DNA of 64,000 nucleotides from Myotis daubentonii (GCF_963259705.1 NC_081844.1:102264671-102328670), one strand, 5' to 3'. Numbered from the stretch's first letter, positions 35,590 through 47,409 are shown. Translations and numbers: made by a program. Notes: a model not told the origin generated them from the letters alone.

Positions 35590-36080
35590 TTTAAAAAATG
35601 TCTCCATTGGGCCAGATTGCCAGGGTTCTTGTCCCAGCATCAAGAAGGGTTCAGGAATCTGGAGAAGGGGCTGTGCATAGATGACATAGGAATCCAGAGA
35701 CTAATAAAGAGTCCGGAGACTAGTTATAATTTTGAAAGGCATTGGTGGTCAGAGGAGCTTCAGCTAAAGGAACTGAAGAGCGCCTCCTTGTCTAGGACCC
35801 TTGCTTTTATTAACACCATTTGTCCTAAGGCAAGGTGGAGATAATACACTTCAAAGGGTAAGGTTTCAAAGGGTACAGAAGCATTGTCAGTTTGGGGAAT
35901 AGCCTACGGCTGTTCAGGTGTTTGGCCAGTAGGAGGCAATGACATGTAGATTAAGATGCCCTTTAACTGTCTGGCAGCCACAATCAGTTTCCTATTCAGG
36001 TTTGGGGGAAATGCCTTTAGCCATTCCCAACAGGTGACTACATGTGTGACTCAACCCTGTTGAGTCCCCAAGTTTCATCA
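35590..36080. other. Possible old LTR-like repeat, unclassified
   Basis: The stretch has a moderately GC-rich composition, an AATAAAGAG word at about 35703 and 'ctcaaccctgttgagtcccc' at 36050, features that suggest an old LTR or repeat, but I could not place a boundary, a duplication or a family. Confidence 0.25.
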
Positions 36081-36279
36081 ACATTTTGATGAAACTCTTG
36101 AAATTATGACATGCTGGAATTGGTTCCCGGCACCAGATACTGTGCTAGGCAGTCTTTAGAGACTGATAGTGTTTATAATGTCAGAGAAAACTGAGCAGTG
36201 TACTTCAGTCTGTTGTGTAAAAATAATAGTCAGCATAGGATGTAACGGAAATAAAAGTTACCCGGTCATGAGGGCCAAG

Positions 36280-36610
36280 GAAGGGCTATGATGGGGGAGG
36301 AGAGGGCTCCTGGCAGAGGGACAGCAGAGTGCACACAACAGAACACAAAGGGGAAATGGCATGGGAAACCCCAAGCCTCCTTGTCTGGGACTTGGAGTCA
36401 GAAGGTGTGAAATTATGGAGAAGAGACTTCAGAAGGCAGGCTGTGTGCCTTAAACCACCTTATGGTAGGGAGTTTGGATTGCATCCTGTGGTCCATGGAG
36501 AACCATTAACGCATTTAAACAGGAGAGTGTGAAGTTACATTGTGGGCAGTGGATGAGAATAAGGCAGCACTGCCTCCAGGGAGCCACGTTATTGGGGTCT
36601 TTGCAGGAAT
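36280..36610 (-). mobile_element. L2-like ancient repeat
   Basis: 'cctggcagagggacagcaga', 'tatggtagggagtttggatt' and 'tttaaacaggagagtgtgaa' follow the antisense L2-type text in order. Confidence 0.55.
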
Positions 36611-38900
36611 CCGGTGGGAAGGTGATCCTACTCAAAATTCAACTCAGAATGTCGGGGCTCCTCCTCTATTCTATCTGCATAGTTCTTCAGTCTGGAGTGG
36701 TTGGTGTCGCTGCCCTTAATGGATATTAGACACTTGTCCAGGTCCAGTGGAAATCAAGGTGGGCAGACCAATGGCTCTGGATTCCTCAGTCTGCAACTGT
36801 TTACTGGCCAAGGTTTAGCAAAGAATTGTATGACTGGACCCCAAACTTAATGTATCACACTCTAATGTTTATAAGTTCTGTGGGTTTGTGAGTTTGTCAG
36901 CCTGAAGGTGGTTTCGGCTCAGGAGGCACACTTTGGTCTCCTCTTGTCTAAAACATTGAATCATTCAATAAATAAGCCACTGGCACTTCTCCCCTGTGGT
37001 CCCCCTGTTGATCCATTTCCTCTATCCAACGCACGGTTTTCACATGGCATATTTGTTCCTTTTTTTGACAAGGGTGTGCAAGCGAACTCCCTAGGAGAGA
37101 GAGAGACTATATATGTGAGCCACTCCGAAGGGCTTATGGAAAGCTAAATCGGGACTGTTTTTCTTAGCACTTCAGTGTATGATCTGGAGGGGTGGGGGAA
37201 GCAAAAGGCAAACTTTTGTTTGAATTCAAATGTCATCTTTGCCTGTGCCACATTTATTTTTATTTCCTCTCTGACAAGGAATGTTAACTTTCCAGGAAAA
37301 TTCAACTTCTCTAAAGAGAACAGCCAACACAAACAATTTTTTGAAGGTGTGATTTTCCTGGAGACTGTGATTTTATCATTTTGGAGCAAGTGGTAGGTTG
37401 GGAGGAAAATAGTATGCATTTCCTTTACTAGGACATATGCTTGAAGGATGCTTTGGGTGCGGTGGCCTTGGTTTCCCAGCCCCTTTGCCTCTCAGGAGAC
37501 TCTGATGTGAAACAAAATGGAAAACTCTATTCATGTTCTCTTTGGCCCACATCTCCCAGGGGCCTGGGGAAGGTGGGAGAAACTTCTGCTTGCTCACATC
37601 ATATTCCAGACAGATGTCATCCTTGAACAGATTTGCATTGGCAGCTTTTTCTAGTGGGGCAAGGTGAATTTTCTGAAATGCAAGCATCTTTTTCCTTTTC
37701 TAAGATGGAAAGAATTTTCTATTCAGGCAGGATAGTCCCAAAACAGTTTTTTAAAAAAAAATACTGAAAATAATAAACCTACCCTACAAGTAGCTGAATT
37801 CCCTGACTTTTGCCCATGTCCTGTCTGTCCATAGGGCAGATCAAAGATTTTATAAAATGTATATTCAATTGATTTAAAGCTTAAATAGATTTGTCTACTT
37901 CCTCTGCATTTTAAGAGAAATCTATACTAGTATTCTCTTTGCAGCATTTTCTTTGCACTTTTGAATTTCAAGAAATATCTTCTGCTTCTCATATTTATAT
38001 TTTTCACAATTTGTAGCATAAACAATGGACAGGTAAAGCCATTTATGTCTTCCATATAATATGATAAAAGATAAAGCTCTTTTATCCATGGTGCTTCGCA
38101 GTTTAACCCCCTCTTACTATTTCTTTTATAGTCATAAACTATATCAATGATGGTTATTTAGAAATTAGGTAAAACAGGGGGGATGGAGAATACCTCAAGA
38201 ATATAATTGCAATAACACTTATGATTATGTGACACCTTGAATTCCACCCACCACTTCAGCTTTACTTATTTCCTGAACTTTTACTATTAATGATATTCAG
38301 GCTGCAAAAAAAATACGTTGAAATGCCAGCATCATATTGGAAGACAAATTTACATTTCATTCCCAACACCATAATTTAATAAAAGTTTTATGGTGTTATG
38401 GGTACTTAATTATGCTCTGAGCAGAGCTGGAATTTAACGTTGTTCCACATATGAGAGGACTTGGTGGTGGTTTATTTTAAAAGGTGCTTTGAGCACTGTA
38501 GTGTATGATACACCAAATATGCTGCTTTTAAAAGACACTTCGGAAAACGATGAATTGCTTAAATTGCATTTCATTTCTGATACAGAGAATAAACTCTCAT
38601 AATTCACTTACGGTGATTTAATGTACCAGATTACTGGATTAGCTGGCTTTGAAATATGCATTCCTCTCAGAATTGCAGCTATGTTGATGTTACTGTTACA
38701 TAAACTGCATTTGTAACTTTTTCATTGCAAGCCAAGATGTATGTTTTCTGAATTTTTCCCCCCTATAAGTAAACATTATTTCTTTCTCCTGGGCACCCTT
38801 GGAGATAGTTTTTTTTTTTTGGTTTGGTTTGGTTCGGTTTTTAATCACTCACCTTCTCTCTTCTCATATCTAACCCAAAGTCCTGTTGATTAGATCTTTT
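36611..38900. other. Unique sequence
   Basis: About 2.3 kb without a recognisable repeat family or exon. The part from 38100 to 38760 is AT-rich and complex in sequence. Confidence 0.4.
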
Positions 38901-38915
38901 TAAAGCTCAGTGAGA

Positions 38916-39498
38916 GATTGGGCCCCAGGCAGAGGCCAGCCGAGCAGGCCTTCCTCGCTGGGGGAGGCCCAGGACTCCGCTGCTGTGGGGGCAGGCCTTG
39001 CTCAGCTCCCTGGCGGGCAGCGTAGGGGTCCCGTGCACGCTGGTCCCTTTGCTGTGCCGCCTCCTCCAGGTGCAGAGCAGGCCCGTTGCTGCCCCACAAC
39101 TGGACGCGCCTCAACCCGATGGGCTGCGTGGAAGCGGCTGGAACCGCAGGCCGGCGCTGTCTCCCTCCATCTGGGCGCCAGGCAGGCGGCTGTGGGGAGG
39201 CGTGTGCCAAGCATTGAAGCATGGAGTGCAGCGTCGGAAGAGGTGATCTGCTGGGTGAGGAAGACTGCACCAAGAAAACCCTCTGAGTTACTCAAGGACT
39301 GAATGTGGTGCCTTCCTCAAATCCGCATGTTGCAGCCCTAACTTCCAAGGCCAAGACTCAAGACACTTCATCTCACCAACATCAGAGAGAATCCACAGCA
39401 GATGGGCTCTGAGGCCTGAGGACGAGGAGTGCTTTTGGATCACTGCAAACAAGTGAATTTGCTGCATTCGCTCTCCCAGTCTTACAGATTCCACATAG
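38916..39498 (+). other. Extra 5' segment inside the HAL1 insertion
   Basis: This 583-bp piece lies between the left target duplication and the recognisable L1 5' end. Its first 330 bp are GC-rich with many CpGs. After about 39250 it becomes ordinary in composition. The second half-L1 in this window begins at the 'aaccaagatgg' position directly after its duplication, so these bases are not a normal part of the element. Readings: a 5' transduction from a transcript started upstream at the source locus (possibly spliced), a template switch, or an earlier insert. Mirror-image long frames here reflect GC content. Confidence 0.65.
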
Positions 39499-40198
39499 AG
39501 AACCAAGATGGCGGCATAGGTTAACGCCGGAGTTTGCTGCTTTGAACAACTACTTCAAAAGTGAAACTAAAACACAGAACGGACATCACCCAGAACCACA
39601 GGAACGCTGGCTGAGTGGAAGTCCTACAACTAGGAGGAAAGAGAAACGCACACGGACACTCAGAGGAGGCGCAGTGGTGAAGTCAAATTCTGAGGTGCGG
39701 AGTGCGCGGAGCGGGCTGGCGGCGGAGGGCACGGTTGGCGTTTTCAATTGGGAGGGAGTCGCAGACTCTGAGCACCAGATCCGGGCGAGTCTTTAGGGAC
39801 CCAGACTCAAACGGGAGAAGCGGGACTGTCTGGCTTCGGTCAGAGCGAGTGCAGCTTTCTCTCCGAGCTTTGCAGCGGGTGCTGGGACTCAGAGAGGCAG
39901 AGCCCCTGGGGACAGGACTGAGAGCCGCTATAACTGCTCTCTCCGGCCCACCCTGTTGATCCTGTGCGACCCGCCCCGCCCAAGCCCTGCACAGAGGCAT
40001 TTGCCAGATAGCCTCAGGCAAAGGCTAGATTAGCACCTCCCTAGAGGACAGAAGTTCTCTCACTGCTGACACAGCTGATTCTCATAGCCACTTGGCCTGG
40101 AGGTCAAACCCTCCCTGGAATTAGCTACAACAATCAAGATTTAACTATAAGACTTCGAACAAAGACCACTAGGGGGTACACCAAGGAAGCATAACAAA
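39499..40198 (+). promoter_or_regulatory. HAL1 5' UTR and internal promoter
   Basis: It starts with aaccaagatggcggcatagg, a YY1-type site as found at the start of L1 5' UTRs, and runs through CpG-rich DNA to the ORF1 start at 40199. At about 700 bp it is half as long as that of the copy at 56177-58717. L1-type internal promoters use RNA polymerase II; activity of this copy is not shown. Confidence 0.65.
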
Positions 40199-41048
40199 AT
40201 GCGGAGACAAAGAAACAGGACAAAATTGTCAATGGAAGAAATAGAGTTCAGAACCACACTTTTAAGGTCTCTCAAGAACTGTTTAGAAGCTGTCGATAAA
40301 CTTAATGAGATCTACACGAAAACTAATAAGACCCTCGATCTTATATTGGGGAACCAACGAGAAATTAAGCATACACGGACTGAAATAACGAATATTATAC
40401 AGACGCCCGACAGCAGAACCAGAGGAGCGCAAGAATCAAGTCAATGATTTGAAATGTGAGGAAGCAAAAAACATCCAACCGGAAAAGCAAAATGAAAAAA
40501 GAATCCAAAAATGCGAGGATAGTGTAAGGAGCCTCTGGGACAGCTTCAAGCGTACCAACATCAGAATTATAGGGGTGCCAGAAGATGAGAGAGAGCAAGA
40601 TATTGAAAACCTATTTGAAGAAATAATGACAGAAAACTTCCCCCACCTGGTGAAAGAAATGGACTTACAGGTCCAAGAAGCGCGGAGAACCCCAAACAAA
40701 AGGAATCCAAAGAGGACCACACCAAGACACATCATAATTAAAATGCCAAGAGCAAAAGATAAAGAGAGAATCTTAAAAGCAGCAAGAGAAAGAAACTCAG
40801 TTACCTACAAGGGAATACCCATACGACTGTCAGCTGATTTCTCAACAGAAACTTTGCAGGCCAGAAGGGAGTGGCAAGAAATATTCAAAGTGATGAATAC
40901 CAAGAACCTACAACCAAGATTACTTTATCCAGCAAAGCTATCATTCAGAATTGAAGGTCAGATAAAGAGCTTCACAGATAAGGAAAAGCTAAAGGAGTTC
41001 ATCACCACCAAACCAGGATTATATGAAATGCTGAAAGGTATCCTTTAA
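40199..41048 (+). pseudogene. L1-type ORF1 (RNA-binding nucleic-acid chaperone), frameshifted
   Basis: ORF1 protein is the trimeric RNA-binding chaperone of the L1 particle. The first part (82 codons, from ATG at 40199) is a charged coiled-coil-like N terminus ending at a stop at 40445-40447. The remaining 199 codons continue in another frame to 41048. The conserved core is clear: an RRM-like region with RIIGVPE, then HIIIKM, and a C-terminal domain with SADFSTETLQARREWQEIF and PRLLYPAKLSF. A single-base length change near 40415-40430 separates the halves; everything downstream is open. That is little decay, so the insertion is fairly young. The intact length of about 280 residues is a little short of typical L1 ORF1 (about 330-370). 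Confidence 0.88.
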
Positions 41049-41408
41049 GAAGAGGAAGAGGAAGAAAAAGGTAAAGATACACATTATGAACAACAAATAT
41101 GCATCTATCAACAAGTGAATCTAAGAATCAAGTGAATTAATAATCTGATGAACAGAATGAACTGGTGATTATAATAGAATCAGGGACATAGAAAGGGAAT
41201 GGACTGACTATTCTTGGGGGGGGAAAGGGGTGTGGGAGATGTGGGAAGAGACTGGACAAAAATCGTGCACCTATGGATGAGGACAATGGGTGGGGAGTGA
41301 GGGCGGAGGGTGGGGCGGGAACTGGGAGGAGGGGAGTTATGGGGGGAAAAAAAAAGAGGAACAAATGTAATAATCTGAACAATAAAGATTTAATTAAAAA
41401 AAAAAAAA
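41049..41408 (+). other. HAL1 3' UTR and poly(A) tail
   Basis: Straight after the ORF1 stop come 'agaagaggaagaggaagaaa', a unique part, a G-rich polypurine tract (about 41215-41350) and 'aataatctgaacaataaag' leading to the A tail. The same order is seen in the minus-strand copy, and no trace of ORF2 lies between. G-rich 3' UTR tracts are an L1 hallmark. Confidence 0.85.
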
Positions 41409-41649
41409 TAAAGCTCAGTGAGAATTATGTTATCTTCCTCTGCTTAGCATTGTTCAAAGCCTCCTGCCCCAATGTTGACTAAATCTAGTCCAAACTGCCA
41501 TTTGCAATCAATTCTCCAGTCTGGCTTCTCCCACTTTCATTTGCATATCTTCCACCCCAGCCAAACTCCAGCCCTCAGAGCAGGAGCCTTTTTCTCTCCC
41601 TTTGCTCCCTGCTGTTGCCTCTGGTGGGCCTCTCCCTCTCCACCCAGTC

Positions 41650-41915
41650 CCACCTGGTCACTGCTCATCTCTCAAGACTTGGCCCATGTGCTACCTTCTT
41701 CAGACAGAAGTTTTTCTCCAACATTAGTTTTCTTTACTTCATTCTTCATTTTCCTTTTTACTTAGACTTACAGAAGATTTTTTTATATATACATGGCATT
41801 TCCCTATGAACTTGCGAGGTCCTTGTTAGAGGACTTTACATCTACCGGAGCGCTTGTACAGTGTGTCCCATGTGGTAGCCACTTGATCAGTTCCTGTGGA
41901 ATGAATAGATTCACC
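41650..41915 (+). mobile_element. L2 LINE 3' fragment
   Basis: 'tctcaagacttggcccatgt', 'ttcagacagaagtttttctc', 'gaggtccttgttagaggact' and 'cctgtggaatgaatagattc' follow the sense L2 3' region and its end. Confidence 0.55.
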
Positions 41916-44087
41916 ATTGGAGCGGATCTTTGCATATGCTGAAAGTGACTGCTGGAGGTCACACCCCTCTCCTCTCAATACATTTTGCTTATTTTCTCAA
42001 TTTAAATGGGTTGTACTCTCAAAAGTATTAGCTGTAAACACCCCCAATGCCTATCCATGGACTCCTCCATCACTAGAAATTCCTAATTGGTTTGAAGCAT
42101 CGTTTTTCTCCGTCCACTTTACACAACAATGCATTTGTCTGTTATCTTAACCACCTCATCATTGTGTAGGGTTGCATGGCTAACAGGTATTCTGAGACAT
42201 AGCTCTTTGTTTTGAGAGTCATCGTTTATTTTTAAATTAATAATAATCATATGTAAGACTACATTTTGGGTTACAACAAAACTGAGTGAAAAGTACAGAG
42301 CTCCTACACATATGCAATCTCCTTTACTATCAAATTCCCATATCACAGTGGTACATTTGTTATGATTCAGGAACCTTCATTGACATATCATTACCACCCA
42401 AAGTCCATAGTTCACTTTTGGGGCTCACTCTTGGTGGTGTATGCTCTGTGGATTTTGACAAATATATAATGTATCCACCATACAAAATAGTTTCACTGCC
42501 TTAAAATCCTCTGGGCTCTGCCTATCTCCCCTCCCCACTTCCCCTCTAACCCCTGGCAACCATTAGTCTTATTATTGCCTCCATAATTATGCCTTTTCCA
42601 GAATGTCCTATACTTGGAACCATACAGTGTGAAGTTTTTTCATACTGGCTTCTTTCCCTTTGTAATGTGAATATAAGATTCCTCTATGTCTTTTCAAGAC
42701 TTGATGACTCATTTCTTTTTAATGCTGAATAATATTCTACTGTCTGGATGTACCACAGTTTATCCACTTACCTGAAGAGTATCCTGGTTACTTTCAAGTT
42801 CAGGCAATCTTGAATAACGCTTTAGAAACATTCATAGGCAGGTTTTTATGTTGACATAGTTTTCACTTCTTCGGAGTAAATACCAAGGAGTGTGAATGTT
42901 AGATCCTATGGTGAATGTATGTTCAGTTTTGTAAGAAGCTGACAAACTGTCTTCCGAAGTGGATGCCCCATTTTGCATTCGCACTAGCAATGAATTAGGG
43001 CCCCTGTTGTGCCAAATCCTGACAAGCATTTGATATTGTCAATGTTGTGGATTGTGGCCATTCTAATAGGTGTCTAGTGGTATCTCATTGTTTTAATTTG
43101 CAATTCCTTAAGGATATATGATGTTGAATATCTGTATATATTCTTTGGTGAAGTGTCTGCTCAGGTCCTTTGCCAAATTTTTTAAAATTGGGTTGTTTAG
43201 TTTTGTATGTTGAGATTTAAGAGTTCTTTGTATATTTTGGATAGCAGTCTTTTATTAGATGTGTCTTTTGTAATGCTTTCTCCCAGTTTGTGACTTGTCT
43301 TATTATTCTCTTGTCTTTGTTTTTCATGGAGCAGAAGCTTTTATTTTTATTTTTTTAATGAAGTCTAGCTTATCATGGATCATGCCTTTGGTGTTGTATC
43401 TAAAAGGTGATAGCCATACCCAAGGTCATCTAATTTTACTTCATGTTACCTCTAGGGGTTTTGTGTTTCACCTTTAGCTCTATGATCATTTTGATTTTTG
43501 AAAGGAATAAGGTCTATTCCTAGATACAATTTTTTTCATGTAATGTCCAGTTGTTCCAGCACCATTTGTTGAAGAGACTATCTTTGCTCTATTGTATTAC
43601 CTTTGTCCTTTCTTAAAGATTAATTGGTTATATTTATGTGAATCTCTTTATTGGTTTTCTATTCTGTTCTATTGATCTAATTGTCTGTTCTTTCATCAAT
43701 ACCACACTGTCTTGAGCACTGTAACTTAATAAGATTTTGACTGGTATTGCATGATTCTATAGTGCAAGTTGGGAAGAACTGACATCTTGATAATATTGAG
43801 TGCTCTTATTCATGAATATGGAATATCTCTCCATGCATTAAGTTCTTCTTTGATATATTTTATCAGAACTTTGTGGTTTTCCTCATAAAGCTCTTATACA
43901 TATTTTGTTAGATTTTTACCTAAGTATTTCATTTTGGGGGGTGCTAATATAAATGGTATTGTATTTCTAATTTCAATTTTCACTTGTTAATTGTTGGTAT
44001 AGAGGAAAATGATCAAGTTTTTTATGTTAACCATGTATATTCTACAACCTTGCTATAATCTATTAGTTCCAGATGGGTTTTTTTTGT

Positions 44088-44106
44088 TGTTGTTGTTGTT
44101 GTTGTT
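44088..44106. repeat. (GTT)n microsatellite
   Basis: Six GTT units within the L1M ORF2 remnant. Confidence 0.95.
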
Positions 44107-44911
44107 TAATTCTTTTAGATTTTCTACATAATCATGTCATCTGTGGAAAAAAAAGACATCTTTATTTCTCTATTTTCAATCTGTATAACTTTCTTTTTCT
44201 TATCTTATTGCATTATCTAAGATTTCTAGCATGCTGAAACCTGTAGTGATGTCCCCTCCTTTCTCACTTATCCTTATTTCTGATATTAGTAATTTGTGTT
44301 TTTCTCTCTCTTTTCCTTTGTTAGCCTGGATTGATTTTTATTTTAAAGAACAAACTTTTAGTTTAGTTGATTTTATTTATTGATTTTCTGTTTTCAGTAT
44401 TATTCAATATTATTGTCATCTGCTCTCATTTTTATTATTTATTTTCTTCTAAGAATTCTATTTGCTTTGAATTTTAAAGTTTCCTATGGTGGAAGCTTAG
44501 ATTATTGAATTTAAATCTTTCCTCTTTTCTAATATATGCATACAATACTGGAAATTTTACTACAAGCATTGCTTTTGCTGCATTTCACAAATTTTGATAA
44601 GTTGTATTTTTTTCATTTAACTTAAAATATTTTAAAATTTCAGATTTCTTCTTGACCCATGTTTATTTAGAAGTGTGCAATTTAATCTCTCTGAAAATCT
44701 TTTTAAAATAGGTGTACTGGTGACATTCTCTTAATTTTTGTTTATCTGAGAGTCTTTAGTTCTTCACTTTTGAAGGATATTTTTTCATGGCATAAAATCA
44801 TAGATTGGTGGGGTTCTTTTCCCCCTCTCAAAATATTTTGAACATGGTGTCTGCTGAGAGGTGGGTGTAATTCTTATTTTGCTCCTTTTAGGTAAAGTGT
44901 TGTTTTTTCTC

Positions 44912-45139
44912 CTCTAACTCCGTGGTCAGCAAACTGCGGCTCGCGAGCCACATGCGGATCTTTGGCCCCTTGAGTGTGACTCTTCCTTAGCCTTAGGAGT
45001 ACCTTAATTAAGTTAATAACAATGTACCTACCTATATAGTTTAAGTTTAAAAAAATTGGCTCTCAAAAGAAATTTCAATCATTGTACTATTGATATTTGG
45101 TTCTGTTGACTAATGAGTTTGCCGACCACTGCTCTAACT
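44912..45139 (+). mobile_element. 212-bp non-autonomous hAT, copy A, perfect 8-bp TSD
   Basis: The element spans 44920-45131, from CCGTGGTCAGCAAACTG to GTTTGCCGACCACTG, imperfect inverted ends of hAT type. The 8-bp duplication ctctaact is exact at 44912-44919 and 45132-45139. It carries no transposase and would need a hAT transposase in trans. It lies within L1M ORF1 and so postdates that element. Confidence 0.95.
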
Positions 45140-46490
45140 TATTTCAAGATTTTTTCTTTATCTTTGATTTTCTGAAGTTCAGACATGATATATCTGAATA
45201 TGGTTTTTCAGATATTAGTAATTTGTGTTTTTATCTCTTTTTTCCTTTGCTAGCTTGGATTGATTTTTATTCTGCTTAGTGTTCTCTGAATTTCCTGGAT
45301 CTGTGGTTCAGTGTCTGTGGAAGATTCTGTTGTGAAGTTCTCAAGTTTAGAGAGTCTTTCCTGTCATGTCCAGTTTACTAACAAACTCAACAATGATATT
45401 ATTTATGCTAGTATTTTTTACTTCCAATATTTCTTTCTGATACTTTCTTAGAATTTGTATTTGTCTACTTATATTATCCACCTATTCTTGCATGTTGTCT
45501 GCACTTTTTATTAAAATTCTTAGCATGTTAATCAGTTTCTTAAAAAAATTCTAATAAAATTCTAATAATTTGAATATTCCTGCCATGTCTGACTCTGGTT
45601 CTCATGCTTGTTCAATCTCTTCAAACTATGCATTTTGCCCTTTAGTATGTCTTGTAATTTTTTTGATAGGCAGACATAATGTACTGAATAAAATGAATTG
45701 TGGTAAATAGGTCTTTAGTAATGTCGTGGTAAGGTGTGGAGAGGATATATACATATTCTATAGCCTATGATTAGGTCTCAGTATACTTGGACTGTGAATG
45801 TCACCAGTATTTCTGAGTTTCTTTTCCCCTATTAGATGCAACAGGATGGCTGGAGGGGGCTGGAATTGCATAGTTTACTTCCCTCATATGGAAGCCTAAG
45901 AGTGATATTTGCTATTTTCCTTCTCACAAATAGGTTAGGCCTTGGAAAGTCCTGCCAGGTTAAGTTCTGGTAAAAGATTTTCTCCTGAGGTCAGATTGCA
46001 TTAAGAAGTACAGAGTTCTCTTGGTATATTTCAAAATGCTTTATTTTCCTCTTCCTTGTGAGAAACCAAGGGAATTTTCCTCCTAGGGTTACTGTGAAAA
46101 TCTGATAAGGGTTCCTGGGGGTAAAACGCAAAAGTATGGGGGACTCCCTATAACGGGGAGTTTTTAACTGCAAGACTTATGCATATTGAATCTCCAGTAA
46201 TTTGTTAATTATAGCTCAGATCTTACTGTGACACTAGTTTCTGTGAAGGTTTCTGATCATGGGATCTTGCTTTGGTAAATTGTAATTCTCTGTATTCACC
46301 AGTCTCTCCCATTTCTGAGGGCAGTGGTTTGCCCTTTGACCGTGCTTCTCTGACATATCTAGGACAAGTTGTAATTTTTTCTGTTTTTTCAGCATTTTAC
46401 TTGTTTTTAGAACAGAGTGGTGACTTCTAAGCAACTTACATGCCAGGCAGAAAACTGGAAGTTGAGGGTCAGTTTTTAATTTTTGCTGAG

Positions 46491-47409
46491 TCTGTCACTA
46501 TTTGACTCCCTATCCCTATCTGTGTGCTTAAAATGAGAGCAACGCTTTTTTTTTTTTAAGTACTTTATTTTCAGAGTTTTACAAGATTTCCCAGCCATCA
46601 CAAGAGTTTGTAATCACAGGCTAATAAAAATAATCACAATCAATAAAGATAGAAATAGAAGAATTTAGGTGACAATAACCATTTGAGCTCCCTATTTGAG
46701 GCATGTGGATTGTTTCCTTTAGAATCATGACAGAGATATACATGTGTAGATTATTTATAGGACATAAATTATTTGAGAGTAGAGATTTGTATATACTAGT
46801 ATAATACTATACATCCTATAAATACTTGTTGCCTGACCAACTGATTGAGTAATCTATGTTTAGTGTCAATCTGGAGATAGCCCATGGTCAATTGAGAGAT
46901 TATTAATAAGGGTGTTTATGATCCCACCCAGCCATATAAACCCATTTATCTCATTATATAGCTAATGCAAGTTATAACCATAGTGGATTATATTGAAAAG
47001 TTTTCTTACCTACTGTTTCTACTGATCTGTATGTGAGGCACTGAATGTAAAGTCATACTTGTGTTGGATTCTATAAACAGTGTTCATACATACAAACATG
47101 CATACATACCTGTGTCATGCCCAGGGGAATTCATAATTGAATGCAAGTACCAGCCACAGATGGGATTTGAAAAATCATTGAATGGTGGTTAAGAATACTT
47201 TGTTACTATTTCAAGATTTTTTAATTAAAAACTTAATTGGATATAGTAATTTATGCATGTGGCAATTTAGTCAATGCATATATCTTTGTCTGATCTTTAG
47301 AAATATTCAAAAATATCTTACATACTAAAACTTTTATTATACACATCTCGGTTCTGATTTAAACTTAGAATTCTTTTACTTATTTTGCCTTGGAATGAAA
47401 GTGTCAACC
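46491..47409. other. Unique sequence
   Basis: A T run at 46548-46557 begins a stretch with 'aagtactttattttcagag', possibly a decayed LINE tail. Nothing else was recognised. Confidence 0.35.

Larger units (their letters stand above)
38901..41423 (+). mobile_element. ORF2-less L1 (half-L1, HAL1-like) with target duplication
   Basis: A 15-bp direct repeat taaagctcagtgaga at 38901-38915 and 41409-41423 bounds an insert of about 2.5 kb that ends in poly(A). The preinsertion text 'tttttaaag' fits an L1 endonuclease target (TT|AAAA type). Inside, in order, are 583 bp of extra DNA, an L1-type 5' UTR starting at about 39499 with aaccaagatggcggc, an ORF1 with one frameshift, and a 360-bp G-rich 3' UTR with AATAAAG before the tail. 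No ORF2 (endonuclease/reverse transcriptase) is present. This matches half-L1 elements, which depend on an L1 reverse transcriptase in trans. Confidence 0.9.
42200..46490 (-). mobile_element. Long ancient L1M/HAL1-type LINE
   Basis: From left to right the plus strand is the complement of a LINE read backwards. First come the 3' UTR and ORF2 C-terminal part ('gaatgtcctatacttggaac', 'gctgaataatattctactgt', 'gtccagttgttccagcacca', 'ttctattctgttctattgat'), then mid ORF2 ('gctgcatttcacaaattttg', 'ttgacccatgtttatttaga' to about 44690). ORF1 follows ('tgaaggatattttttcatgg', 'gtgtctgctgagaggtgggt', 'ttctctgaatttcctggatc'), and last the N-terminal/5' UTR part to about 46490. ORF2 is far shorter than full length, so a large part is missing. 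A 212-bp hAT sits at 44920-45131. Confidence 0.75.

Noticed and set aside
38910..39302. Overlapping 80-130-codon frames on both strands
   Set aside because: They occupy the CpG-rich 5' segment of the HAL1 insertion, where stop codons are rare by composition. No splice or start context supports them.
38901..41423. Ordinary L1 that lost ORF2 by a private deletion
   Set aside because: A second element at 56161-58733 shows the same ORF1-3' UTR join, so a heritable ORF2-less form explains both better.
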